From Cryptomeria japonica (Eukaryota; Streptophyta; Pinopsida; Cupressales; Cupressaceae): DNA of 64,000 nucleotides. The notes under the pieces are model-generated. The model saw nothing but the letters and a program-made list of their open reading frames with translations, was not told the DNA's origin and made no database searches. Location: assembly GCF_030272615.1 (NCBI RefSeq), contig NC_081415.1:235163803-235227802 (forward strand), read 5' to 3'. Both the position numbers and the translations under genes were made by a program. This document shows, in pieces, positions 9,963-20,513 of this stretch; within the stretch, counting starts at the first letter, position 1; each line of letters opens with the position of its first letter.

Positions 9963-12900
9963 TGATGTTTGCTTGATTGGTTTGGACCTATGATCACAAC
10001 ATGTAAGATGTTTTCTCCATTTCTATAATGTTGCAATATTTGATCTTGAGCGGATCTTTGATGTTGATGTTGATGTTTGTCCTTGTTGAGGGTGTTTGAT
10101 CTTGTTGATGGTGAAACTTGACGTTGTTGAGGGGTTTGATCTTATTGATGTTGATTTTGAAAAGACACATTAGCAAGCAAAGAAAACAATCTAAACTAAA
10201 CAAAGACAACACTTGTTTAAAGAATTTTTCAAATCCTCATGACTGTTGAGATCTTTTTCAAGACCCCATTTTGTTTTCGATAGTATTTGGGCAATTTGAT
10301 AGCACATCAAGAAGACTCTCCTATTGACAAAAGGTCACAAGTATTACCACAACCCACATCTTGATACTCTGCCAACTCAAACAGCCCTGTCACACCCTAA
10401 GGTGCACCCATTTTTTGGCTTTGTTCAAAAATTGGACCAAAGAAGATTTCTCCTCAATTACCCTGTTATCCTAAGAGATATATGGTGAGTTTCTTGGGGG
10501 CAGATTCTTCTCCACCCTTGCACTGTGATAATTCAAGTGTTTGGTTATTGATTCGGTTTGGCCTCTAGATCTTAAGGTTTTTAATCAAACTCCCATTCGG
10601 GTGGGCATAAATCCGGCGAATTTAATCGTCGCTATGCCATTCCAACACCCGTTTCTTACAATTTTCATTGCGAGCACATTTATTCTATAGTGGCTTGGAT
10701 TACTTGGCTTTAGTCTTGCCACTTTAGGTCATTCCCTCTCACTTGGCCTTATGGGCTACTTGGGAGGCAAGCCTTCTAAGGGTTTTATCCTAATGCAAAA
10801 TTGATAGAAAGCATAAGAAGAGATGGTTCTGGCTTTTTGATCACTCAAAAAAAGGGGAGAGCATATACCTATCACCTCACAAATACAAAAGACAAGGATT
10901 CTTTTAAAACCTTCATTGCAAAATTGTCTAAGCTAGATGGAGATATTGCTCCAAGAAGACATCATGTTCTTTTTATCCAACATTGCAATGATGAGGAAAG
11001 ATAAGAAAGCAAACTATTTTTTTTTTAAAGCACCAAAAGGAAAGATTTGGCTAATCTAAGTCCAGCATCCTACAATAAAACATGAGAATGGTTAGCACAT
11101 TGTGGGATTTCCAGCCTAATCTTTTTTTTTCTTACAACTTTGACTTTTGTCTTGTGAATGCGGAACATATTTATGACAGAGAATTATGACAAACCAGAAT
11201 AGTAATACTTTTTTGAATCCTAACAATTGTGCATCACCTACTACACAATTGTGAACTAATTTAACTACAAATGTGAACTCTTATCAAGACAAATGTGAAT
11301 TTTTGTCTGCACAAGTATGAACAAAAATATGAACAATTGCGAATTACTTAAGCATAGAATAAAAAAGACAAAAGATAGAAGAGGTAAATCAGTTTGCAAG
11401 GAGATCACTCCAGATGACTCGGGCCATTACTTCAATATCATCAAAGAAATCGAATTTAGCAAGGAATCTATGTATATTCTTGTGGTATCGGGTTATGACT
11501 TCTTCTTTGATTTCTTGGATGTTCCTTTCTGCCTTCACAAGACTCTAATAGGTTTTTTGTTGTTTTCTATTCTCTTTTCTTCTTCTAGTACCTGAAATTT
11601 TGAATGTCACCCTTCCTTCCATTGGGTTAAGAACATTTCATGCATAACAAATTATTTTTCCAGATTTGCAAGACTTTTCTGGGTTAGCAGTGCAAATGCT
11701 AGAAAAGCAGAAAGGACAAACAAAAATCAAATTTTGACCTATCCCTACAATTGCATATCAAAATTAACAATTGTGAATTAGAATGACTATAATTGCGAAC
11801 TAATATGATGACAAGTGAGCATCAAAATGAATAAAGGCAAATTTCTATCAATACAATTGCGCATCATATTTTCTTGTTCCGTACAAACTTGCAAATTATG
11901 AGAAAAACAGATCAAAGAGCTAGTTTCACCTCGGGTTCACCAAATATTCTCATACTTGAAATCATCATAAAATTATAAATGTGATTAGGGGGTAAGGACG
12001 ATCATAAATATTTAACTAATCAAATACAATCAAACATAAACCAATAGAATTAACACAAAATAAGAATAAATTCAAATAAAGGAAACTCCCTCATCTTGCG
12101 TTGTGACTTCCATTGTTCTTCTCCAAAATTGCATGGGTGGCTCTCGGGTATTGCACTGAAATTGCTGCATAAGATTGACAATTGCTTTGAAGAGTGTGAC
12201 CTAGAGTGATTTGTGAAAATGATGTTGTTTATATCGATTTTCAACACATAAGGGGCGAGAAAATGAACTCAAGTGTTGATTGATAGTCAACTGAAATTGA
12301 TTGATCAGTGAACTCATCTTGATTGACTTGTTAACTGGTTTGATCGATTTGTTAACAGGATTGATCGGGGAATCAACTGAATAGATTAGCTAGTTGACTG
12401 AGTAGATGAGCTAGCTGACTAAGTTGATGAATCAGATGACTAAATTGATTGGAGGGATAAGTGGATTGATTGATCAGTAAACTAAATAGATGGATTAGTG
12501 AAAAAAGTTGATTTGGAGTGGAAAGGGGAGATTGAAGAGTTAACTGAGTTAACTAATTAGTCAACCGAATTGATCAATCAGTTATGATTTCAACATGTTT
12601 TGTAGGATTTTGAAATTAAATTTGATTTTCATTTTCCATTTGGATTTGGATTTGGACTTTCGAATGCTGAAATGCACATGAAATTAACTGAAATTCAGAT
12701 TTGGTGAAATATTAATTTGGAATTAGATGAAATTAATTGAAATTTCAATTTGGGAAATTGGAGGAATAAATTAATTTATTTAAATTTAAATTAAATGAAA
12801 TTATTTAAACGTTAGAAATGCGATTAATTAAATAATAAATATTATTTAATTAAGGAATTATTGTATTTAATATTTGAGAAAGGGTTAAATGATGAATTGA

Positions 12901-13059
12901 TTAAAAGATAGAAATTGAATGATTAGTAATGATTGAAAAATGATGATTGAGTTAGTTTAGAAGAATAATTAGCTTAATTAAATAATTAAGTAATTATTTA
13001 ATTAATTTAGACGAATAATTAGTGTGCGATTGATGAGACATTTTTAGGTGTCTACAGAA
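9963..13059. other. Unassigned intergenic stretch with degenerate repeats
   Basis: No gene is recognised. It contains a GTTGATGTTGATG-type low-complexity patch (10060-10150). An unrecognised 76-codon frame (about 10777-11004, plus) includes GSGFLITQKKG; it is lysine-rich and has no motif I know. Motifs of the ACAATTGTGAAC type recur at 11225-11345 and 11745-11870. A degenerate TTGATTGATCAGT-like minisatellite lies at about 12270-12600, and AT-rich sequence runs to 13060. No RNA gene was seen. Confidence 0.5.
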
Positions 13060-13690
13060 AACATTCTCTTGTTGAACATTCAAATCGAGCTACACTTAAG
13101 CAACTTCCACAATCTACACCTTCCGAACTACAGAAAATGCAACGCAAAGATGTGGTCTATGTCAAGTGGAGGTTCTACGTATCTACAATCAACAACATGG
13201 CAAGTGAAGTTAGCCACTTTACTTAAGAACAACTCATAATTATGAGTATGGTGGTAGTCATGATTATACATAACTGTTTTTGGACACAAAATATAATTAC
13301 ATGGAATTCATAATGTAGGAGACTGGAAGTCTTAAACATGGTCCACTTCATCATAATGTGCATACACCTGAGGGTCTTGATACAACAAAGATATGATATG
13401 TGGCAAGTGGAGAATCTGTGTATCTACAGTTAATAGGCAAAAATTATGGCAATACTTGCATGTGCATACGACTGAGGGTCTTGATAGAGAAAATACATGA
13501 TTTGTGTCAAGTGTCTGTGTATATTTAGTCAACAACATACAAGTGAAGTTAACCACTTTACTTTAGAACAAATCATAGTGATCAGTATGATGCTTGTGAT
13601 GATTCTACATAACTGTTTTTGGGTACAAAAAATACAATTACATGCCATTCATAATGCAAGAATTTGGAACTCTTAAACATAGTCTAGCTT
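13060..13690. repeat. Diverged tandem duplication, period about 339 bp
   Basis: CAAGTGAAGTTAGCCACTTTAC at 13201 recurs as CAAGTGAAGTTAACCACTTT at 13540. Flanking phrases such as TACATAACTGTTTTTGG and GAGGGTCTTGATA recur in the same order. Noncoding. It ends just before the CACTA insertion site. Confidence 0.7.
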
Positions 13691-13780
13691 ACCAAACCAT
13701 AACAAGGACCATAGGAAGAAATCGTAGCAATAAATACAAGTGAGCATCTTCGTAGAAATAAATACAAGTTAGGCACATAG

Positions 13781-13783
13781 AGA
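13781..13783. repeat. CACTA target-site duplication AGA, left
   Basis: AGA abuts the left CACTA end and also the right end at 39274-39276. A 3-bp duplication is the rule for the CACTA superfamily. Confidence 0.8.
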
Positions 13784-14061
13784 CACTAGTACATTTGGGC
13801 CTAATTTTCGACGGTTAATTATCGGATTTGTGACGACACAATGTTAGACTTCCGACCAACTTTACCGTTGAAAACTCATCGTTAAAGTTATGAACTCCTC
13901 CAATAGTGGCTATATTTGTACCCCTGACCACAAATTTTGGTGGATTTCTGTCGAATGCTATGCTTTCTCCTCGACAACTGTTCGACATGGAAGTGACATC
14001 GGATATACAACATCCTTGTCGGATGTTTCATTAGTTATCGTCGGAATTCCGACGGTGAGAG
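13784..14061 (+). repeat. CACTA left terminal and subterminal repeat region
   Basis: Contains the CACTA terminus and several CGACGG, TCGGA and CGTCGGAATTCCGACG motifs (the last a perfect palindrome at 14038-14053). In related elements such motifs bind TnpA-type proteins. The function here is inferred from the family. The frame at 13890-14135 is not a credible gene. Confidence 0.75.
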
Positions 14062-14539
14062 ATGATGTGGGTCAAACGACTTTGTCGTCGGTGAATGAAA
14101 GCATTGAACGAGTTCTACTTTTAAAAATTGCATAAAACATTTATTATTTATTTGATTCAGTGTTATTTGCAAAAAATGATTATCAATGATGTTTCCTTTC
14201 TCCAAGAATTGTCTAGGATCTTTCCGTTAGATAATATGTAACATCTAATGACTAAATCTTTTCTTTACAAATGCTTATTTTATTTAATTATTATCTGAGC
14301 GTGAATTAAAATTTATATCTGTACAAAAGCAGACCATACAAGCTAAAGAGTCATGTGCAAGCAAATTTCGTAAAAGAAAGAAAGTAGGCATTATCTTGAA
14401 TGACATGGAAACAAGCTCATCGGTTGCCTAGAAGAGAGCAATTGGAGAAAAGCAGAGGAAAGTGTTAAAGGGTGATAAATAGATAGAGAGTATGCAATAC
14501 AAACAAACAATGTCTGGAGTGTATCATGTGACGTCTCTA

Positions 14540-15279
14540 ATTTATGTCCAGAGGGACTAACTGGTTTTGGAGTTCATGCGAAACCTATTGGGCCACGCTT
14601 GGAGGAAATCAATGTGTTCATGCAAGGAGCACCTTTTTTCTATTATGAGAATGATGCTTTTTCACCAAAGGATATTTGGAAGTCAATATCCAAAATTTTC
14701 TATAGTGTGGAACTAGAGTTGGTAGACTCAAAGCAATTTTCAGCTTTCATAAGACCAAGAGGGTTGTACACAATCTCCCAATAGAAGGGCAATTTCAAGC
14801 ATTGCCTCTCCCCCCATGACTATTCAGGAAGCACTTCCTCAGACAAAGGACTATTGACCTCCATGGGATCAAAGAAAAAAATTGAAGCATAGACTCTAGA
14901 CGATGTGGTGGTGTCCTTCATGAAGAACTTTGCACTATAATTGAAAATTCATGAGGGAAACTGCAAGATAGTGAAGAGAAATACAATCTTGAAAAGTGGG
15001 AAGAATGGATCTTGGTTTGGGTGGGGCCAAGTCAGGTGGCTCCTCTAGAGGTTGACGAGATAGAAATCATATTAAGATTTGAAAAAGATCACAATCGTGG
15101 AACTTCGTGTGCGATTGATCGATTGCGGTGTTTGGGTAATGCATTCCAAATAGATAGAGTTGCATATCATTTATCTGTCTTAATTAAAGACTTTTATCCT
15201 GATGGCATTAAATTAAAGTTCTTTCTCTTCTATCTGGTATTGGTGGAGAAGAGGTTGCTTTGCATCGACCTGACCTACC
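14540..15279 (+). pseudogene. DRM DNA methyltransferase catalytic-domain fragment A (left arm)
   Basis: DRM enzymes place cytosine methyl groups de novo in plant RNA-directed DNA methylation. In order this fragment reads GLTGFGVHAKP, MQGAPFFYYENDAFSPKDIW, LVDSKQFSAF, TIQEALPQTKDY-stop-PPWDQ, then LVWVGPSQVAPLEVDEIEII, CLGNAFQIDRVAYHLSVL (motif X) and YPDGIK. After a 2-frame shift it continues VLSLLSGIGGEEVALHRP (motif I). Motif X directly before motif I is the circular permutation that defines DRM. UBA domains and motif IV are absent. Stops, and an ATTAA duplication before motif I, make it noncoding. Spacing is about 224 codons from GFG to SGIGG, with no obvious intron. Confidence 0.9.
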
Positions 15280-15306
15280 AATAGGTGGCAGGTTAGGTTG
15301 ATAGGT

Positions 15307-16046
15307 GGTAGGTCAGGTCGATGCAAAGCAACCTCTTCTCCACCAATACCAGATAGAAGAGAAAGTACTTTAATTTAATGCCATCAGGATAAAAGGATTT
15401 AATCAAGACAGATAAATGGTATGCAACTATATCTATTTGGAATGCATTACCCAAACACCGCAATCGATCAGTCGCACACGAAGTTCCATGAGTGTGATCT
15501 TTTTCAAATCCTAATATGATTTCTATCTTGTCAACCTCTAGAGGAGCCACCTGGATTGGCCCCACCCAAACCAAGATCCATTCTTCCCACTTTTCAAGAT
15601 TGTATTTCTCTTCACTATCTTGCAGTTTCCCTCATGAATTTTCAATTATAGTGCAAAGTTCTTCATGAAGGACACCACCACATCGTCTAGAGTCTATGCT
15701 TCAATTTTTTTCTTTGATCCCATGGAGGTCAATAGTCCTTTGTCTGAGGAAGTGCTTCCTGAATAGTCATGGGGGGAGAGGCAATGCTTGAAATTGCCCT
15801 TCTATTGGGAGATTGTGTACAAACCTCTTGCTCTTATGAAAGCTGAAAATTGCTTTGAGTCTACCAACTCTAGTTCCACACTATAGAAAATTTTGGATAT
15901 TGACTTCCAAATATCCTTTGGTGCAAAAGCATCATTCTCATAATAGAAAAAAGGTGCTCCTTGCATGAACAAATTTATTTCCTCCAAGTGTGGCCCAATA
16001 GGTTTCGCAGGAACTCCAAAACTAGTTAGTCCCTCTGGACATAAAT
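15307..16046 (-). pseudogene. DRM fragment B (right arm, inverted copy of A)
   Basis: Reverse-complement copy of fragment A, with the same stops and the same frameshift before motif I. It reads MQGAPFFYYENDAFAPKDIW and VWVGPIQVAPLEVDKIEIIL, then GFEKDHTHGTS. Here it keeps GF (LGF) where copy A has RF, so neither arm is simply the parent of the other. With A it forms the hairpin centre. Nonfunctional as protein. Confidence 0.9.
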
Positions 16047-16525
16047 TAGAGACGTCACATCACACACTCCAGACATTGTTTGTTTCTATTACATACTCTC
16101 TATCTATTTATCACCCTTTAACGCTTTCCTCTGCTTTTCTCCAATTGCTCTCTTCTAGGTAGCTGATGAGATTGTTTCCATGTCATTCAAGATAATGTCT
16201 GCTTGCTTTCTTTTACAAAATTTGCTTGCACATGACTCTTCAGCTTGTATGTTTTGCTTCCATACAAATATAAATTTTAATTCATGCTCAGATAATAATT
16301 AAATAAAATAAGCATTTGTAATGAAAAGATTTAGTCATTCGATGTTACATATTATCTAACGGAAAGATCCTAGACAATTCTTGGAGAAAGGAAACATCAT
16401 TGATAATCAATTTTTGCAAATAACATTGAATCAAATAAATTAAAAAAGGTTTCATGTAATTTTTAAAAGTAGAACTCGTTCAATGCTTTCATGCACTGAC
16501 GGCAAAGCCGTCTGACCCACACCAT

Positions 16526-16945
16526 TATCAATAATAGAACAAATCAATATAATAGGCTATTATAAAGAACATATACAAAAATATGAAAGAACATTAAAAT
16601 ACCATTACAAACCCATAAACCATTAAATAGTGAAAATAGATATAAATTTGTAAATATCTCCCTACAAACACCACAACCATAACCAAAACAAAAAAAAATT
16701 CTTACCCACAAAAACTAAGTAGCTGGTGAGTCGCAAGTCTACAACATCTCTCAGATGATCAAATTGTTTCTTAATTTTGTTCTTCTGATTAGTCAATGGA
16801 TTTAGTTGCATGTACAAGTTTTCTATTTGAACCCTTCTGTTTCCCTATATTTGAGACTTAATAAAATTCTTGTGAGTAGGAAATTGATTCAGGAGTTACG
16901 TGTGAAGAATTTGACAAAGTAAATGATGACAATCAAACTCAAATT
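16526..16945. other. Noncoding CACTA interior
   Basis: AT-rich sequence between the large inverted repeat and DRM fragment C. Nothing recognisable. Confidence 0.5.
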
Positions 16946-17088
16946 TTATCTGTCTTGAAAGCCTTTTATCCTGATGGCATTAAATTAAATTTCTTTCTCT
17001 ATTTTCTGGTGATCTTTGGAGTAGAGGTTCCTTTGCATCGACCTGGGATACATTTAACTTGTGTTGTATATGCGGAAATATGTATCAT
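16946..17088 (+). pseudogene. DRM fragment C, motif I region
   Basis: Reads LSVLKAFYPDGIK, then, across the shared frameshift, LSLFSGD and EVPLHRPGIHLTCVVYAEIC. It extends past motif I into the motif II region (CVVYAEIC, compare VVSVE in DRM proteins), further than fragments A and B. It is followed at once by inverted fragment D. Confidence 0.8.
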
Positions 17089-17180
17089 AGGTCGATGCAA
17101 TGCAACCTCTACTCCACCAATACTAGATAGAAGAAAAAGTACTTTAATTTAATACCATCAGGATAAAATGCTTTCAAGAC
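17089..17180 (-). pseudogene. DRM fragment D, inverted partner of C
   Basis: 92 bp matching the reverse complement of 16952-17043, from AGGTCGATGC (the HRP codons) to CTTTCAAGAC (the VLK codons). The loop of about 45 bp carries the motif II segment. Short foldback unit. Confidence 0.8.
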
Positions 17181-18010
17181 ATATATTAGGTATAAAAGGA
17201 AGCCTACCCTGTCATTTGAAGGGGTCTACCTACAATTCAAGTGATCTCTTAATTATAAAATCAATTCAATTCCAAGTGAACAAGCAATCAGGCATCAAAG
17301 GAGAATTCAAGTTGGTGCAGGTGCATTTGGAAGACCAAAGGACTCAATGAAGCCATTAAAGACTTTTGAAGGTCTTAGGAGTGAAGAGCCAATCAATTAT
17401 GATGTCTTAAGGTCCATTATGGCGAATGTAAGAGTGAAGAAATTGCTTGCTAAGGAGCAGCAGTAGCAAATATGCCTTAAGGAGGGGCACATTTTATGAT
17501 TGACAGTGTTTAGAAATTTCAAATGAAAGGTGAATCCATCATCATTTGGATGGTATAGTGTTTGGAAGAGGGGTATATGAGAAACCCTACTTTTAAGGGT
17601 TTGTGAGAGGCTAAATAAGGGATTTTGCATCTAAGAAGGCTAAAACTTGTAAATAATTACATTTCCTTAGTTTTGAATCATATACTTTCCAAAGCAACCT
17701 TTTGATAGTAGATTCTGTGTACCATCCTAATCCAAAAAGCATTCATTTTGTCTACATCCAATAGTCATTGCTAAAATCAGTTTAAAGTGTATTCATTTAG
17801 GGACATTTCATAAAATATTCTCAACTTACACATCATAAAAGGATCTTAAAATATTCATTGTTTATAATGATAAGAATTTGGTTGTTCCATACACCTTCCT
17901 TTACTATTTTAAAATATCATCGATCAAAATATTGTGCAACAATAGTATGGAGTGCATTTCATCTATTTTACACCTAAATATTTCATCATACCACTTTCTT
18001 TTCAAAGGCG
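17181..18010. other. Noncoding CACTA interior; first copy of a 1125-bp-spaced duplication
   Basis: The 17161-17320 segment (ATATTAGGTATAAAAGGAAG and following) recurs at 18286-18440, 1125 bp away. Between lies unrecognised sequence with a phrase like GGAGGGGCACATTTTATGA that could be retroelement debris. No gene is supported. Confidence 0.5.
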
Positions 18011-18207
18011 ACTGATCAATTGTCATGTTTGGGTAATGCATTCCAAATAGATACAGTTGCATACCATTTATCTGTCTTGATTAAAGAATTTTATCTTGAT
18101 GGCATTAAATTAAAGTTATTTCTCTATTTTCTGGTGATCTCTGGAGCAGAGGTTGCTTTGCATCGACCTGGGATACATTTAACTTGTGTTGTATATGCGG
18201 AAATATG
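18011..18207 (+). pseudogene. DRM fragment E, motif X to motif II
   Basis: Reads SCLGNAFQIDTVAYHLSVLI, then KEFYLDGIK and, after the shared ATTAA-duplication frameshift, LSLFSGD with AEVALHRPGIHLTCVVYAEIC-like coding. It keeps QIDTVAYHL, the family consensus, where copy A has QIDRVAYHL. Nonfunctional as protein. Confidence 0.85.
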
Positions 18208-18213
18208 TATGCT

Positions 18214-18305
18214 AGGATGATGTAATGCGACCTCTGCTCCACCAATACCAGATAGAAGAGAGAGCACTTTAATTTAAAGCCATCGGGATAAAATGCTTTC
18301 AAGAC
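18214..18305 (-). pseudogene. DRM fragment F, inverted partner of E
   Basis: 92 bp matching the reverse complement of the 18074-18169 arm of E, ending CTTTCAAGAC like fragment D. Units C-D and E-F share the same foldback junction and right flank, so one was duplicated from the other. Confidence 0.8.
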
Positions 18306-18764
18306 ATATATTAGGTATAAAAGGAAGCCTACCCTACGATTTGAAGGGGTTTACCAACAATTCAAGTGATCTCTTAATTATAAAATCAATTCAATTCCAA
18401 GTGAATAGGCAATCAAGCATTCATTGAGAATTGAAGGAGAAATCAAGTTAATAAAGATATTTAATAGAGGAGATATTTAATAAAGATATCATCTTTTAAA
18501 TTAAGAAATGGGCAGGAGATTAAGAATACAAACCTTGCATATTGCACACTTCAAGGTATATTCAAATTACAAGTTACATTTATAGGGTTTGTCCTATTCG
18601 AGCTAGCTACTATTCCAACACATTCTAACACATGTATCTATTTCTATGCAATAATTAGTAGTAGCTACATAGACTAGCATGGTACATAAGTTCTTTTCTA
18701 ATAGTGCCCTTCATATGCAATTCTTTCAAGATTATTTAGTTGTATCTACCTTCTGATAACTCAA
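18306..18764. other. Noncoding CACTA interior
   Basis: The first 130 bp repeat the flank seen after fragment D. The rest is AT-rich, without recognised features. Confidence 0.5.
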
Positions 18765-20330
18765 TGATGAACAATAAGTACCAAACTGGTACTGAGAGGG
18801 GGGGGTGAATCAGTACAGGAAAAAAAATCTTTCTCGAACCGGTTTAACTGCAAACACTGCAAATGTCTAACAGACAGTAACACCGGTCTGAAACAGAGTG
18901 CAACTGGTAAAGCTAAGAATGACTGTGACAAGCATTAACCGATTAATCACTTAGCTTTCCACTCAACTTACTACTACACTTCCATTTCACCTTTATGCAT
19001 GAATAGGTAATCTATCATCGAAAATAAAATAACAGCTAGCTCAGCATGATTTACCTTCAGACACAAATCACTTAAATCATCACATGAAAAATAGTACACA
19101 TGACACACAGATTTTTCACGTGGAAACCCAACTGGGAAAAACCACGGTGGGGATGAATACCCACAAGCTGCTTTTGAACTCTTTAGAAGTTTTCTCTATT
19201 AGGATCCTAGTCCGGTTAAAGACTATTACAATAGGTTCTTCTAGGAACCGATCCTGTTAGAGATCACCTGGTTAAGGGATGGCTAAATACCCAGTTAAGG
19301 GTTAAACCCTGTTAGACGTTACCTTGTTAGAGGATTTCAAGAACTCAATGAGTTTGAGTCACCCTGTTAAAGGATTTACAACAAGTTGATTAAAGCTACC
19401 TGGTTAAGGGATTTTCCAACTGTTGAAGTGGTTAAAGATCAACAGGTATTACAATGATCTGATAATAGCACTCAATGCCTAATGCAGATCCACTTAAGTA
19501 CCTTCCTTCTACACACACTCTATGTAGGAATCAATCCTCTTATCTCATCTGGTCTGGCAAGAATCATGTATCTCTGCACTTAGATACACACACACCATTT
19601 GCCAGCAACCTCAGCATGAAACACAACATCGACCTTATAGGAAACAGATAGGTTGGTAGCATAAACCCTAAACCCTAAACATTTAGGTTAAAGGATTCAG
19701 GCGGTTCAATCCTGGCCATTGAACACTCTGCATTTGAATGCAACGGTCTTGAACAGATCTCGAGACATTCTCCATCGCTCGTTTTCCACCATTTCATGGA
19801 AGCTATAACCCATCACACGATCTCCACCGTTTACAGGAACTTCGTACATTCCCGAGGTAGATAGGATCAACCTCCTTCATGCAAGATCCTTTATGCACAC
19901 AAGACTGACATGGCACCATGATCCGATTTTCATTTCAACTCTAACTCATCACACGATGTCATCGGTTGAATCACACAGGCTTGGAACACTTCAACCGGAA
20001 ACCCTTAAGCTAAGACTACCAATCGGCAGTCATACCATGTTAAGTCTTCATAGAAAACATTCCATATGCCGGTTCACATTTCATCATACCAGTTCTCTTG
20101 GAAAAACATACTTCTTCACTTATTGCTCAATATATCAGTGTATACTGCTATACCGGTTCACTTTGCCAATTGTTTAGCTTCAATATACATGTTCACTTCT
20201 TTGCACATATATCGGTTCACCACATTGTACCAGTTCACATTTCAGCATATTGTTGGTTCACTCTCCAACATATTGACATCAATGACAACATAATATCATC
20301 ATGTCAACAGACTCTGCACAAATGTCAACA
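18765..20330. mobile_element. Solitary or fragmentary Copia-type LTR
   Basis: It begins near TACCAAACTGGTACTGAGAG, then a G run and GTGAATCAGTAC. It contains TGGAAACCCAACTGGGAAAA and CCACGGTGGGG, the same landmarks and order as the 1.5-kb Copia LTRs at 29847 and 35940 and the LTR at 61325. It ends near TGTCAACA. No internal domain follows. Length (about 1.55 kb) suits a solo LTR of a related family. No clear target duplication was found, so the borders are approximate. Confidence 0.6.
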
Positions 20331-20344
20331 CCTTCTTAGGTTAT

Positions 20345-20440
20345 GCAAATGGAGATTAGATTAGGTTATGTATCTACTTTCTTGCTCTGTAATTATCGTT
20401 GTGTTTAATAAATTTTTATCCCTTTGGTGAAAAAAAAAGG
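20345..20440 (+). mobile_element. Possible LINE or SINE 3' tail
   Basis: TGTTTAATAAATTTTTATCC leads into CTTTGGTG and a nine-A run. Plant LINEs often end this way. Only the tail is visible and no coding part is attached. Confidence 0.3.
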
Positions 20441-20508
20441 AGTTTGATGATAAATATCTATGTTGTCTATTAGTTGATTCCCATGACAATAAGTGGTCAA
20501 TGCTGATA

Positions 20509-20513
20509 CAAAG
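20509..20513. repeat. Target-site duplication CAAAG, left
   Basis: CAAAG abuts the left LTR. The same five bases follow the right LTR at 28422-28426. Confidence 0.9.

Larger units (their letters stand above)
14062..16525. repeat. 2.46-kb inverted repeat with DRM sequence, arms about 1.22 kb
   Basis: The left arm (14062-15279) is matched base for base, with scattered differences, by the reverse complement of the right arm (15307-16525). The spacer is 27 bp (15280-15306) and arm lengths are 1218 and 1219 bp. By eye the arms agree at roughly 95%. The arms run from a CACTA subterminal motif (GTGGGTCAAACGACTTTGTC and its partner) through noncoding sequence into a DRM coding fragment at the centre. 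A transcript across it would fold into a long double-stranded hairpin. Confidence 0.9.

Noticed and set aside
10777-11004. Frame with GSGFLITQKKG as a small gene
   Set aside because: Unrecognised, no supporting neighbour, no clear start. Kept only as a note in the intergenic entry.
14540-15279. DRM fragment as DNMT3 or another methyltransferase, or as a functional gene
   Set aside because: Motif X directly precedes motif I, which is the DRM permutation. Stops and the frameshift before motif I exclude a working enzyme.
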